Positions 21,135 through 31,664 of a stretch of DNA of 64,000 nucleotides are shown here, piece after piece. The DNA lies in NCBI RefSeq assembly GCF_963678635.1, contig NC_087063.1, forward strand, positions 19,139,814 to 19,203,813. The letters are read 5' to 3'. Each line of letters begins with the position of its first letter. Position 1 is the first letter of the stretch. A program made the position numbers and the translations under genes. The notes under the pieces are model-generated. The model searched no databases. It saw only the letters and a program-made list of their open reading frames with translations, and was not told where the DNA came from. The DNA is from Symsagittifera roscoffensis. Lineage: Eukaryota > Xenacoelomorpha > Acoela > Convolutidae.

Positions 21135-23461
21135 TTTATGGCTAGTACCTCGTCATCTAGTGTTTTTAACACGTTAATGACTAGCTTTTTATGTTCCTCC
21201 TCGCTACCCACGGTGGCGATTAGGATGTTGTCGAGGTAACAATGGGTATTTGGTAATTTTTCCGTCAAACGGTCCATTATGCGTTGAAATTCATTAGGCA
21301 TATCGCCTAGTCCGTAAAATCCGGTTTTAAAACGGTAGGAGCCCGTTACTTCTCCCCCCACGATGTTAAAATTACACTGATTACTTGCCTTTTTAGAAAG
21401 CAGTATTTGACTGTAGGCGTATTTTAGATCAATCGATGAAAACCAGATGTTTCTTTCGTCGTGGCCGCTAATCGTAACTGCTACGTTGTCAATTAGTTCA
21501 AATAGGTTCGGCATTTGATATCTAATACGAAATATCTGTTTATTTAGTAGTTTTGAGTTCAATGCAAGTTTGATTGATCCGTCCCTTTTTGCTGTAATCA
21601 CGATGGGGGAGATAAAACAATCTTCAGAGCATGTAGATAATTTTTCGATGTGTCCGTCTCTTAGTAATTGATCAATACATATTTTGACTTTAGGGAGAAG
21701 ATGGATCGGGATACGTTTCCCTTTCACCTGTATCGGTTTTAACGGTTCGTTAAAATAAGTATTAACTACGTAGTTCTTTGATCTACCCGTTCTTTTTATG
21801 AGGTCTGAAAAGTGTTTTGATATGTATGTTTTAAACTCACTTTGAGATGATGTCTCTTGGCTTTGATCCTGTTTGTTATCCGATGCGAATTTTATTTGGT
21901 TGACGTTTGTCCCAATGGGTGATGCTTTCTGATCTTTCCATGACTTTGGCCCACTGGGTGGGATTTGTTTCTGAAATACTACGATTCCCAGATTCGGTAA
22001 AATGTCGTTTCCCAGTAGATTTCTTTCAGCCCCTTCGGTGATGAAAAGTTTTTGGTCGTTAGCCTCCCATCCCTTCGATCGGATTTTCACTCGAACTCTT
22101 CCAATAATGTTGATTGTACTCCCGAAGCCCTGGTACGCTTTCTTTGTTATTTCGTCCACAGATTCTAGTTTTAAAAATCTATCTCGTATCTTCAATTCGT
22201 GTAGTAGATCTTTTTTCATGAAAGAAACTGGACTTGCTGAGTCGATTTGAATTTCGGTATAGTAAGGACTGAAATTTCCCAGAGATACCTTTAGTGTCTT
22301 TTTCAATTCTAGTCCTTCATGGTTGAATACTGTTCTCACTCCGCGCTCTATTTTGTCTTCTACAGCATTTATTTGGCTATCTGTGTCTACAGCTAGAACT
22401 AAGAAATCGTCTAAGTTGACCTCAAACTCGGGATTTTCCTGCGGGTTGGCCCGGGTGTTTTCGTTTTCTTGGGGTACTCGATTTTGTTCGACGATGTTCG
22501 TTTGTGTTCTTGCTGAACTCCTACAATGTTTAGCAAAATGTCCTTTGCGTCCGCACGTATTGCAGTTTCTATCTCTGGCAGGGCATGTGGTTAAATGTCC
22601 TTTTTTGAATTGCTGACCACAGTTGCGGCATTTGTTATTTTCAACGATGTTTAGGGTTGGTTCATTCTTTACGTATTGTGGTCTTGGTACTGCATTATAA
22701 GTTGGGAATTTTAAGTACTGTTGATGGATTTTAGTACCTTTTTCGTGAACTAATACGTAAGATAGTTCGTTTTCTGGGGTCAAGTTTTCTATGCATAGTT
22801 TCTTTTGGATCTCGACATTTCTCATGTTTGTGATGAAAATGTCTCTTACTAATTCTGACTCGAGTTCCCCCAGTTTACAATTTTTTGCTAGTTCAGACAG
22901 TATTTCGTGGAATTTTTCTAAGGACTCATGTTCTTTCTGTCTTCGGCCAAAAAATTTAAATCTTTCGTATGTTAAGTTTGTAGTGATCGTGAAGGTAGTT
23001 TTTAGTAGTTCCCAAAATTCTGCGAAATTGATATCCAGAATTCTTTTGCCAGGGTTTTTATGAGAGAAGCATTTCTGTCCTTCTTTTCCGAGTGCTAGGT
23101 ATAACTGTGATTTTAGCTTCTTGTCAATATCTCCGATTTGGAGTCCGTTAAATTTTGCGTTATCTTCCGCCCTTCTCCTTCTCACTTCTTCGTTATAATT
23201 TTGTACTGCTATTCTGTGGTGTTCTTCTTTTTTGGCCCGACGGGCTTGGTCATCGGACGGTTCCGGTGGTTCTGCCGTAGGGTAAGTTAGTTCGTTTCTT
23301 ATCGGTGGGTTAATTACATCTTCGATTTCTACGGAATCTTTCGCAATAATTGTCAATTGAAACTTTTCCGACCACCTTTCCCAGTCGTGTTGATTTTCGT
23401 TTGATGAGTTGTTCCAAAAAAACTCTAGTCCTCGTAGGTTCGATTCGTTAGACTGCGCCAT
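21113..23461 (-). CDS. Gag-protease-reverse transcriptase polyprotein (782 codons)
   Basis: The ATG spans the LTR/primer-site junction at 23461. Residues 1-270 are Gag, with a charged capsid-like region around 100-250. Two zinc knuckles follow: an unusual CX2CX7HX3C at 278-293 and a standard CX2CX4HX4C at 300-313. The protease active site is at 407-409, where DSA replaces the usual DTG or DSG. Reverse transcriptase occupies about 580-782. Motif A is SSIDLKYAYSQI (D678), the fingers-palm motif is FYGLGDMPNEFQ, and motif C reads YLDN at 742-745, so the second aspartate of the usual YxDD is missing. The frame ends at 21113 inside the RT palm/thumb region and coding continues in the -1 frame. Gag and pol are fused with no stop between them. 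Confidence 0.94.
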   Translation of the reverse strand: MAQSNESNLRGLEFFWNNSSNENQHDWERWSEKFQLTIIAKDSVEIEDVINPPIRNELTYPTAEPPEPSDDQARRAKKEEHHRIAVQNYNEEVRRRRAEDNAKFNGLQIGDIDKKLKSQLYLALGKEGQKCFSHKNPGKRILDINFAEFWELLKTTFTITTNLTYERFKFFGRRQKEHESLEKFHEILSELAKNCKLGELESELVRDIFITNMRNVEIQKKLCIENLTPENELSYVLVHEKGTKIHQQYLKFPTYNAVPRPQYVKNEPTLNIVENNKCRNCGQQFKKGHLTTCPARDRNCNTCGRKGHFAKHCRSSARTQTNIVEQNRVPQENENTRANPQENPEFEVNLDDFLVLAVDTDSQINAVEDKIERGVRTVFNHEGLELKKTLKVSLGNFSPYYTEIQIDSASPVSFMKKDLLHELKIRDRFLKLESVDEITKKAYQGFGSTINIIGRVRVKIRSKGWEANDQKLFITEGAERNLLGNDILPNLGIVVFQKQIPPSGPKSWKDQKASPIGTNVNQIKFASDNKQDQSQETSSQSEFKTYISKHFSDLIKRTGRSKNYVVNTYFNEPLKPIQVKGKRIPIHLLPKVKICIDQLLRDGHIEKLSTCSEDCFISPIVITAKRDGSIKLALNSKLLNKQIFRIRYQMPNLFELIDNVAVTISGHDERNIWFSSIDLKYAYSQILLSKKASNQCNFNIVGGEVTGSYRFKTGFYGLGDMPNEFQRIMDRLTEKLPNTHCYLDNILIATVGSEEEHKKLVINVLKTLDDEVLAIKWEKCTS
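23444..23460 (-). other. tRNA primer-binding site (tRNA-Ser type)
   Basis: On the minus strand the sequence directly after the 5' LTR is TGGCGCAGTCTAACGAAT. Its first ten bases, TGGCGCAGTC, match primer sites assigned to tRNA-Ser in insect gypsy elements such as 17.6 and 297 (from memory of those families). The site starts immediately after the LTR's terminal ACA, with no spacer. It doubles as coding sequence for Gag residues 2-6 (AQSNE). Confidence 0.75.
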
Positions 23462-23798
23462 GTTAAAAAGTTAGGATAACACTCGTTGATGATTAAGAGT
23501 GCAACTTAAACTAAGACTAGATTAAGACTAAGATTGGTTAAGATTCCTACGATAATTGTAGGCCTTTATTTAAGACTAAATAAAAGACGGTGATGCTAAC
23601 TAAAGTAAGAGATGTTTAAAAGATTGAATTTGTTTCGGTTAATTTGTTGCATATCATAACAGCTAGTGCGCAAATTCCAAGTCTACCAAAAGCCGTTGCG
23701 CTTTTGGCAGGTGTATATAAATTAACACCGTATGAATTAACAACGTAAAGGTCACGATCAGTATAGAGGTTAAATGATCAAACAATAATACTTTTACA
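23461..23798 (-). repeat. 5' LTR (338 bp), promoter of the element
   Basis: Upstream LTR relative to the coding direction. Same length as the copy at 16248-16585 and differing at one visible base (23564). The TATA-like TTATATA is the complement of 23714-23720. The AATAAA-like signal lies about 140 bp further downstream in element orientation, which gives a plausible U3-R-U5 layout. Its last base supplies the A of the gag ATG. Confidence 0.95.
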
Positions 23799-23803
23799 CC
23801 CTT
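23799..23803. other. Target-site duplication, right copy (CCCTT)
   Basis: Exact repeat of 16243-16247, directly outside the 5' LTR. Confidence 0.85.
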
Positions 23804-26800
23804 ATCTATATAACAGTTTCCATGAGCTTGATTGTTTTTGTATCTGTTTGCATAAATCTTTTTTGATAACTTGCAAGCACGTCGGCCTTAACATGAATTT
23901 TTCAGCGACTAAAGGAAAGTCGTAATGTAATTGAATTTGGATATGCTAAGTGAACCATTACAAAAAAAACACCTCATCCATCTAATCTGATGTATTCAAA
24001 TTTTCTTGAAATGTCTTTCGACCCGATTAAAAAAAACTGAAAGGCATCATTTCATGTGCCCTAATTTTTCTGAAGTGTCTTTTCAACACAATTGAAGAGC
24101 CGAAGAATCATTGTAACAGCGTAAAGATTGAATACATCTAGAAACAATTTGGAAAACATTGTTTAAATTACTTGGTATTTCTCATTTTGACACCGTTGTG
24201 CTCTCTCCGAATGGCTTTTTCAAGAAAAGAAGCATATCTATATCAGACAAAAGTTTAACCTCAATTCTCGTTATCCTATGCAATGCCTCCTTAGAAATGT
24301 TAGAGTCTTGATAATACTGAAAAAGAATCCAGAAATTAAATACATTTTAATAAAAACTCTTATGATATTTTCAAAAAGGTCAGCGAGTGCGAGAACATCA
24401 TTTTTCAATTCTTCGTAGCCTTCCATTGTTCTACATTCAAAATTATTCTAAAAAAGCTTAACATTTTCAACATTCACTTCTGTGGCGTCAATTCAATTTG
24501 TCCAGTCAAATTGTTCATCCAATCTGATCCAGTATTGAATAATTTAGTTCGGTCGAACAGTTCAGCCAGAAGACATTACACAAACCTTATCATATTTTAT
24601 TTTTTGATATTTAAAAGAAAATGACTATTTCTAGGTATTATGGCAGTACGGACAGAGCAGATGCCTTTATAGCAGTTGTAGCAGTTTGTAGCTGTTGATG
24701 TTGATAAACCAGTTGTTTAGCAATTCAACGACAATTCCACAAACAATACAGCAAAAAAAATTATGATGTATCCATTATTTGGCCAACCATTTAGAAATCT
24801 TCGTGTTCCCTGAGATGTGCCAGAATTGGCACCTGCAAACAGGCTTGCAGCCTTATAGTGACCATTCGAATCGGCGCTACCAAAATTGTGCATTTGTAAT
24901 AAATATTTTCTGTAATGTGCCTGATTCGTAAAAGAAATTATTATGATTTATTAAGTTTCAAACTTCAAAGTCAAAAACATAGGGCAATGATGTTTTTTTT
25001 GAATTTTAATAACCTTTTATGATTGATAATTTTTGATAAAGTTAAGTCTATTTTAAAAAACTGAATCAATAAATTTTTGTTCGGCAGGGAAAACTGAAAA
25101 CTAAAATCCTATTTCGAAACCAGATGTCGCTCACGTTTTTCGTGACCTTTGATCACGTTTTTCGATAGTTGAGTTTGCCTTCATTTTCTCCATAGAGATG
25201 AACTAAAATTTACATTAATTTGAAAGTCAATCCGCAAAAACAGAACTTTTGTGAGTGAACAATTTTTTTTCCTAAAATTTTTTAAACAAAAATGTTTAAC
25301 AATATCTTTATTGTGCGTTGAGAAAAATTTGTCAACAATTCTGTGTTAAAAAGTCAAAATTGAATTGCAAAATCAAACTTGAGCATAAGTATTTCGCTTT
25401 TTATTCGAAAGTTGAAACAAGAACACTTGAGCTTGAAAATCTTTGAATTTTAAACATATTTAAAGACTAGCCTTTTTTTCATACAATTATTCTTATTGAG
25501 AAAACTGGATAACAAGGTTGTTTTTTTTTGCTGGAAAATGCTGGAGACTAAATCTTCTTATGAAACAAACATTCAATCACGTTTCGCAGCATCCAATGCA
25601 TTTTTGTTATTGGAGAGCAATTTTGCATCTGAAGGCCAGGAAATTTCAGTTGTGAACTTTTTTTAATGGCATTTCATCAATGCCAAATCAATAATTGTCA
25701 GCAATAGCCTAAAATCTAAAGATAAAAATTCTCGGTCACGTTCTAAATGGTTGATCTGTTGATGTTGGAGAGTTACTTGAAAACACTGTTAGCATTATGA
25801 TTCACTGCAATTTTTACTAAAATGAGAGAATTAAGGAGCATCACTCGCAATACCACAAAAGCACAGCACGGGAAACTAACTGACAGAAAACGAAACAAAA
25901 ACCAAACAAAAACGAAATACTGGAAAATATCGATAAATCATTGTTCTGCCAAATTTTTTCATCTTTGTTTGGATTCGGTCTTCAATTAATTTCATTCTTT
26001 GAAAAACATACCATGTAAGACAATTGAATGCTAACTGAAAAACAAGAGAAATTTTCAAAGCGGTATCATAGCCGACAGAAACTGAGCAGACACACGTAGA
26101 GACGAAAAAAGTTTCAAAAAAAGTTTTCTTAAATTGTGGTTGCTAAGCCGATATAGAAAAAAAACGATATACTGAAACCAAAACTCGTAAATTTAAAATA
26201 AAAACAAGCAAATTTCACATACAACCGGATTTAAAACGCAGGGATGCTCAAAATTTGTCTGCTAATGAAAAAACAAAATGGCGAAAAAACAGAATTGGAG
26301 ATTTTTGAAAAATTTGTATGTTGTTTTGCACTATTTGATTTCTATTGTTAGACTTAAATAGCGTTACTTGAAAATGAAAAAAAAAACATCTGAAACAAAC
26401 CCGAAAGTCAGTTTTTATAGAGACGAAGAAGAAGTTCCCGTCATTTTGATGCAAAATTTCTTCGACGCGACGCAAAATTAGAACTGTAAGCTAGCAGACA
26501 CAAAGCAAAAGCGAAGCCACGAAGTCGAATTTTGTTTTGAAAAGCATCGAAAAGATTTCAAATGTTTGCTGGCGAATTATCTATTCGAAGAAAACACAAT
26601 GAATATCAGAAACGCCGGCTTTTAAATTATATTGAAAACCTTATATTGAGTGGCAATTTACCAAAAAGCAAACAGGGCAAACGCTAATTGATTTGAAGAC
26701 AAAGTTTTTGCCATCAAAACTTTGAGCTTTGAAGTTCGGACACTCTAAACCCTTGCGCTCTCTTCCGTGAGAACAAAAAAGCTGTTTTTACTTACACACG

Positions 26801-28948
26801 GCTCAAAATTAGGTGACGCAGCCGATAAAAGAGAAGCCAAAACCCTAAAGATTGAACGAAGCTTTTGAGCTAAAACAAAACGAAAATCGCAGAAAATCAG
26901 GGGCTAGTATATTTACAAACAACAGGAATCAATCAAGAGCACTTGAAAGAAAGAGGCGACGTACATCTTGCGATACAACACAATTAATGCATTGCAAAAT
27001 ACTCGAAATACAGAAATAGAGACTGAGTTCACAAAAATGAATATAAATATTTGAAAAAAATGCAAGAAACTGCCATAAACATTTTTGTCTAGTACAAAAG
27101 ATCATTCAGAAAATGAGCAATTAAAACAATTAATTCTAAAAATAGCGTCGATACAAATCTTACAAACTGTTACATAGCCGACATTTTTTGAGCAGACCTT
27201 CGTTGATCTGGAACAAAAAGGTTTCTATGAAATGACTTCTTTTTTATTTTAACAACAAAAAGTTTCAAACCCCTTCTCAAAAAACTTAAATCAAAACATG
27301 TTTTGCTTTTTGCTTTTTTCAAAATGACACAAGTTAGTCCATTTAGTGTAAGTTTTTTGACCGGAACAAAGAGAAAAAAGACCAAAAAAACTCTACATTG
27401 AAGCTGAAGGTGGTTAAACAAACAACCAACTCAAAAACAAATTTCGATTAAAACGGTCTTTTAAAATGCAGACATGCTCAAAAAGTAGCGACTTGGAGAT
27501 GAAAAAATTTCAGTCATTTGTGAACAAATTGATATACTGGGAAAATCCTGGTCCCCGATTGCAACACCATTTTTAATCGCAATATCAACATAAAATTGAT
27601 CAAAATGTCAAAATGTTCATATTTATCCTTGTTTTGACGCTTCTTTCATGTTATTGAACAAATATTGTGGAACAAATGTTCATCAATGTTCATCGATACT
27701 AATTAGTTCAAGGTGTCATTATTCGTTCAGCGTTTTTTTCCCCAGGAGCTCAGTGACAATAATGATTTTTTTAAAAAATTTTGGGTTTTGCGTTGAAAAA
27801 ATTTTCTATTTGATCCAATTTCAATCAAATTCTGGTTTCTGTTTTTTTTTGTCCGGCAGACCGAAAGATTTTTTTAAAAATTTTTTATAGACAAATCCAA
27901 AGCATAGAAGCGATGGAATACAGATTGGATTTTTTCTTAGATCATCAAGTGCAAATTGTTTTGTTTGCTTTTATAAACCAACTGAAATGAGACAGCAAGT
28001 TAAAAACCATTCAGGCAAATTTTCACTCTAAATTTGCACAATGACGCGCAATGGACTTTTGTGGAAATAATGCATAACAAACACATGCACGAAATGTATC
28101 CTAAGAGGATCCGTCGTTTCGAGGATTGATTATGTATATTTCATTATCGGGTTTTCAGGTAAAATCATTTTTGAATATGGTTTTTTCACGTGCCGAGATA
28201 GAAAAAATCTAAGCAAATTGATAATATATGGTTTGCTGATAAACGCTTTTACTACTGTCTATTAAAATAAGCTTTGCTGTTTTCCAATATTTTTTTTAAT
28301 GCACAGGGATAAAAAATCCTAAATGAATCGGTTATGTGTAGCTCTCCTGATTAACTTTTAAACTATTGTCTTAAGGACGCAAGATATTGCGCGTTAAGTA
28401 TTCTAAATTGGCTAAATTAGTATATTTTACGGCCCAAAAACTTACAAAAATGAGTCTGACAAAAGTTTTTTTTTCCGTATCAGCTCGTTACAAATAATAA
28501 AAAGCATCTAATACTGCTTATAATATGAAAACTGTCAAAATTTTAAACCTTCATAACTAATGAAGTAAGCTTAGCAAAAATTTTTGGCAAAAAAAATAGA
28601 AAACTGTGCGATAAGAAATAGAAAAATAAGAATAGAAAAATAGAAAACTGTGAGTTTCATAATTAAAATATAGCTTTGGAAAGAATTTTGAAAAAACTCA
28701 GTATCTGGATCTAGCCAATAACTTGGCGTTAAAAAAATTGACCACATCAAATAGGGCTAAAAACTTAATCATATGAAAAATTAGCTGGCTGCTTGTTACA
28801 GATCAATAAATACTTTATTACTTTATGCGTCGCCAAAAAGACTCGTTAGTTTGCCGACTTCACCAATTGACGACTGCTGGAAACTTAAATTTGGGATGAT
28901 TTTCTAGCTCAACCAAATTTCGGTTTTGAACAAACCGTTTTCGACAAT
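23804..28948. other. AT-rich stretch with no recognisable gene
   Basis: No gene, RNA or bounded element is supported. Two loosely similar passages (about 26065-26265 and 27170-27490) share words such as CATAGCCGACA, GAGCAGAC and GATGCTCAAAA, which hints at an old duplicated repeat. A faint family A body remnant (ATATTGCGCGTTAA, AAATTGGCTAAATT) lies around 28380-28430. Short open frames here have low-complexity, F/K-rich translations. Confidence 0.5.
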
Positions 28949-28993
28949 TTTTTTCATACTTTCAAAGTAGCTCACTTTGAAAGTATGAAAAAA
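28949..28993. repeat. Perfect 20-bp inverted repeat, 5-nt loop
   Basis: The right arm ACTTTGAAAGTATGAAAAAA (28974-28993) is the exact reverse complement of 28949-28968, around AGCTC. Nothing similar was noticed elsewhere in the window. The stem could extrude as a cruciform or fold in RNA. It is shorter than a typical microRNA precursor, so I claim no function. Confidence 0.85.
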
Positions 28994-29704
28994 GTAATTA
29001 GACAAAACAGTTAGCTTTAGTTTGGAATGATTTCGGAGCAGGCTTAGTTTGTTGCTAACCGTAGTTTATTGCTACACTTAAAAAAGCTCATAAAATAGTC
29101 CAAAACATGGCAAAATTGGCAGTTTTCTCATCCCAGAAAATACAAACGATGATTTAATCACAAAACAAATTGTTTGAAACCATTTTTAAATGAAAAAACC
29201 AATTTTTAAACATGAGCTCAGGAATTCGCTATCCATATTGAAATATAAAAAAGCAGAGAATGAAATTGCAGAGAATAAAATAACATCAAGCATATTCATA
29301 CTTAACTTTTCCGAAAATCGGAACTAACATTGGTAAAAAGTTTGAATGAATTTGTTTTTCCCAAACTGGCATCCTTCAAACACCCATAACTTCAAAAAAA
29401 TAATCACAAAATGATCACTTCAGCTCAAGTGATTAATTCTTTTTTGATGGCATAGAAAACTTCCGTCAAAATGGACAGTCAATGGTTCGGTTAACAATGC
29501 TATGGAGGTAGACAGATTTATATTTTAAAATTTTATTTTATGAAGTTTTTTAGGTAGACCAAATTGAGTTTTCGATAACTCCTGAGATGTCAAGAAGAGC
29601 CTGTTTGCCAATGAGAGTATGCAGAAAAATGCTTGCGAAAAAGTGCCAAAATTCATATTATTCTGTAAGTTTTGTTTACTACCACACAAACAAAAGGCAA
29701 GCAA
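28994..29704. other. AT-rich spacer, nothing recognised
   Basis: No gene or repeat boundary is supported between the short hairpin and the family A copy that follows. Confidence 0.5.
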
Positions 29705-30090
29705 CAAGACTGCTTTTATACCAGGGTGAAACATTGAATGTTCCGACTGCCCTTCAAGGCCAATTTAAAAGTTTTTTGATTAAATAGTTTTCAAAAATAA
29801 TTTTCTTTTCACATATCGTCCCAAACGCTAACGTAAACTACAAAGGGATGTATATTTAGCGTCTTATATCCTTATAATGCGAACATCTACCTCAATTCCA
29901 TTTGAAACGAATTAATCCGCCGCTTACGCGTGTTATACGAACGAAATATATCGGGCTTCAATTATCTCAAATTCGTCGAATTGACAATTTTCAAACCCTC
30001 ACAATTTTTGGAAAAGTAATCTCAAGAGAAAAATCATTTTAAAATTAAGCTCAGGAAAACAGTATTTTTCAGTTGGAAGTTTTCAGACAA
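29705..30090 (+). repeat. Family A element, partial
   Basis: Left terminus CAAGACTGCTTTTATACCAG, then GAATGTTCCGACTGCCCTTC. The body carries the family block with CGCTTACGCG and CGAAATATATCG (about 29920-29955) and a CAAACCCTCACAATTTTTGG segment. No right terminus is visible before the next repeat, so the copy is truncated. Confidence 0.6.
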
Positions 30091-30160
30091 TCAAGATTGA
30101 GCATTGTGCATGCAGCGTAGCAGATTTAATACGAATTAAATGCTGGAGTGTTACGTAGCA

Positions 30161-30558
30161 GTGGGGGCGTTCAACAGTACCAAAGTACAAGACTGGCGTT
30201 TAGCAGTGCCGAAAACTGATGATATTTTAAAATTGTGAGTTCTGATTTAGAATTTTAGGCAATTTTGCGTGAATGCTGTTTTGTTTTGGCTTGAAACCGA
30301 GAAAAAAATTTGACAATTTGCTGAGTTAATTGTTTGTTCAGAAAAAGTTATGACACCTAGCAGGGGAACTTCTGTTTGTTTAACAACCGGCAGCAATCAA
30401 AATGGCTAATTGTGTCTTTTTGACTTCCCTCTATTTGAATTGAATTTCATGTCAGAGATTAAGGATGAGTAAAAACAAAAGTAAAAATTATTTTCGCCAA
30501 TGTTCAACAATATTTTAATTTTCGGCACTGTTGTACTTCGGCACTGTTGTACTGCCCC
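30161..30558. mobile_element. Foldback element built from CAACAGTGCCGAA units (family C)
   Basis: The left end GTGGGGGCGTTCAACAGTAC is mirrored at the right by tandem GGCACTGTTGTACTTC units ending in GCCCC. The arms are made of two or more repeats of a 13-mer close to CAACAGTGCCGAA. About 250 bp of unique, non-coding sequence lies between the arms. The element is bracketed by a 7-bp direct repeat CGTAGCA (30154-30160 and 30559-30565), a plausible target duplication. Related elements lie at 60480-60592 and 62929-63041. Confidence 0.75.
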
Positions 30559-30710
30559 CGTAGCAACATTTAGACGACCGCGTATTCATACTCGTCAGTA
30601 AACAGACAAACACTATATTAAGCAATCAGAATCGAGACAAGGAAGAAATTAATAAATTATAATAATTAATTTCGTAAATTTGCTTTCTCATATCGATTCT
30701 GATTGATTAA

Positions 30711-31586
30711 TACCCGCACTGGAACTCCATGGATAATAATTAATTATATTGTCATTTTGTAGTCAGAATCTATAAAATTACAAAAATAATGGATAATAAT
30801 CCATCAAAAATGGGTTATAACCCATTATTTTTTTTATATCAATATAATCCATTGTAATCGATTATAATCGATTATAATCCATTAAAAATGGATTATATTT
30901 CTTATATTTTTTATGCCAATATAATCCCTTATAATTGGTTATCATCAATTATAATGGATTTTTTCGAGAGGTTAGTCATGAAGTTATCGCATTTCCTGTT
31001 TAGTGCAGTTGCTACGTATTAGGTTTCATAAAATGTTACATTTATCTTTTCATTTTTTATAATTTTTGTCTTATATATCCGGTGTATCCCCTCCCTGTTT
31101 ATCCCCCCTTACCACCGGTTTTCCTCCCTGTTTACACCCCCCGCCCCGTTATTTACCCCCCAGTTTTCCTCCGTATTTACACCCCCTGTTTATCCCCCCG
31201 TTCCCACAGTTTACCCCTCCTTAATTTACCCCACATCTTAGTTTAACTGGGGGAGGGGGTTTGGGAAAATGCGGACGGATGGGGGGCAAAGTGGGGGGGG
31301 GGATTGTTTGGAGTAGGTTTAGATTGCGAGTAGGCCGTGAGTAACACAGAAATGTTGCAAGTTTTGCAAATGATTTTGCAAAAAAAAATGTATAGAGTAT
31401 GATCCGTTTTTTTTAGATTATAATGGATTTTAATGGATTGTGTTTTTACGAAAGTAATCGATTATAATGACAATATAATCGATTTCGTGGTCTAAATTTG
31501 CAACAATAATGGATTATAATGACAAAATTTTAGACAGCAATTTTCCATTATAATAGATTATTATCCATGGAACTCCGGTACGGGTA
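30711..31586. mobile_element. Inner foldback element filled with ATTATAATCGAT-type palindromes
   Basis: The left end TACCCGCACTGGAACTCCAT plus GGATAATAAT is mirrored at the right end (TTATTATCCATGGAACTCCG, then GTACGGGTA). The two long flanks are dense in near-palindromic words of the types ATAATCGATTATAAT and ATAATGGATTATAAT. They surround a C-rich/G-rich block at 31081-31310. A shorter sibling lies 80 bp downstream. Non-coding; the superfamily is not identifiable from the ends. Confidence 0.75.
31081..31310. repeat. C-rich then G-rich block
   Basis: About eight degenerate units near TTTAYMCCCC occupy 31081-31235 and are followed at 31240-31310 by GGGGGAGGGGG-like runs. The C-rich half can pair imperfectly with the G-rich half, and each half could form i-motif or quadruplex structures. 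It contrasts sharply with the surrounding AT-only palindromes. Confidence 0.75.
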
Positions 31587-31664
31587 TAGCATTTGTCTGC
31601 TTACTGACGAGTATAAATACGCAGTCGTTAAAATACACACCTCACTCCATGGTGGATGCTCTTA

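Larger units (their letters stand above)
16243..23803 (-). mobile_element. Ty3/gypsy LTR retrotransposon, near-complete, minus strand
   Basis: The element is bounded by 338-bp LTRs (16248-16585 and 23461-23798) with TGT...ACA ends and is flanked by a 5-bp direct repeat, CCCTT, at 16243-16247 and 23799-23803. Coding order on the minus strand is Gag (zinc knuckles), protease, reverse transcriptase, RNase H, integrase, which is the Ty3 order. The tRNA-Ser-type primer site and fused gag-pol suggest a Mag-like lineage, but I cannot place it firmly without a tree. The LTRs show one mismatch by eye (16351 T, 23564 C), so insertion was recent. The copy nevertheless carries two frame changes and one in-frame amber codon, and lacks the second aspartate of the RT active site. 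No envelope-like or membrane-spanning protein is present. Confidence 0.95.
30574..31628. mobile_element. Outer foldback element with 40-bp inverted ends
   Basis: The left arm (30574-30613, containing ACTCGTCAGTAAACAGACAA) is mirrored at 31589-31628 (TTGTCTGCTTACTGACGAGT) with a few mismatches. It contains a second foldback element (30711-31586). No reading frame. A single-arm relative occurs near 42035 (TGTCTGCTTACTTACAAGTA). Confidence 0.75.

Noticed and set aside
25876-27421. Minus-strand short open frames as exons of a host gene
   Set aside because: They are F- and K-rich, mutually unrelated, and lack recognisable domains or convincing splice sites.
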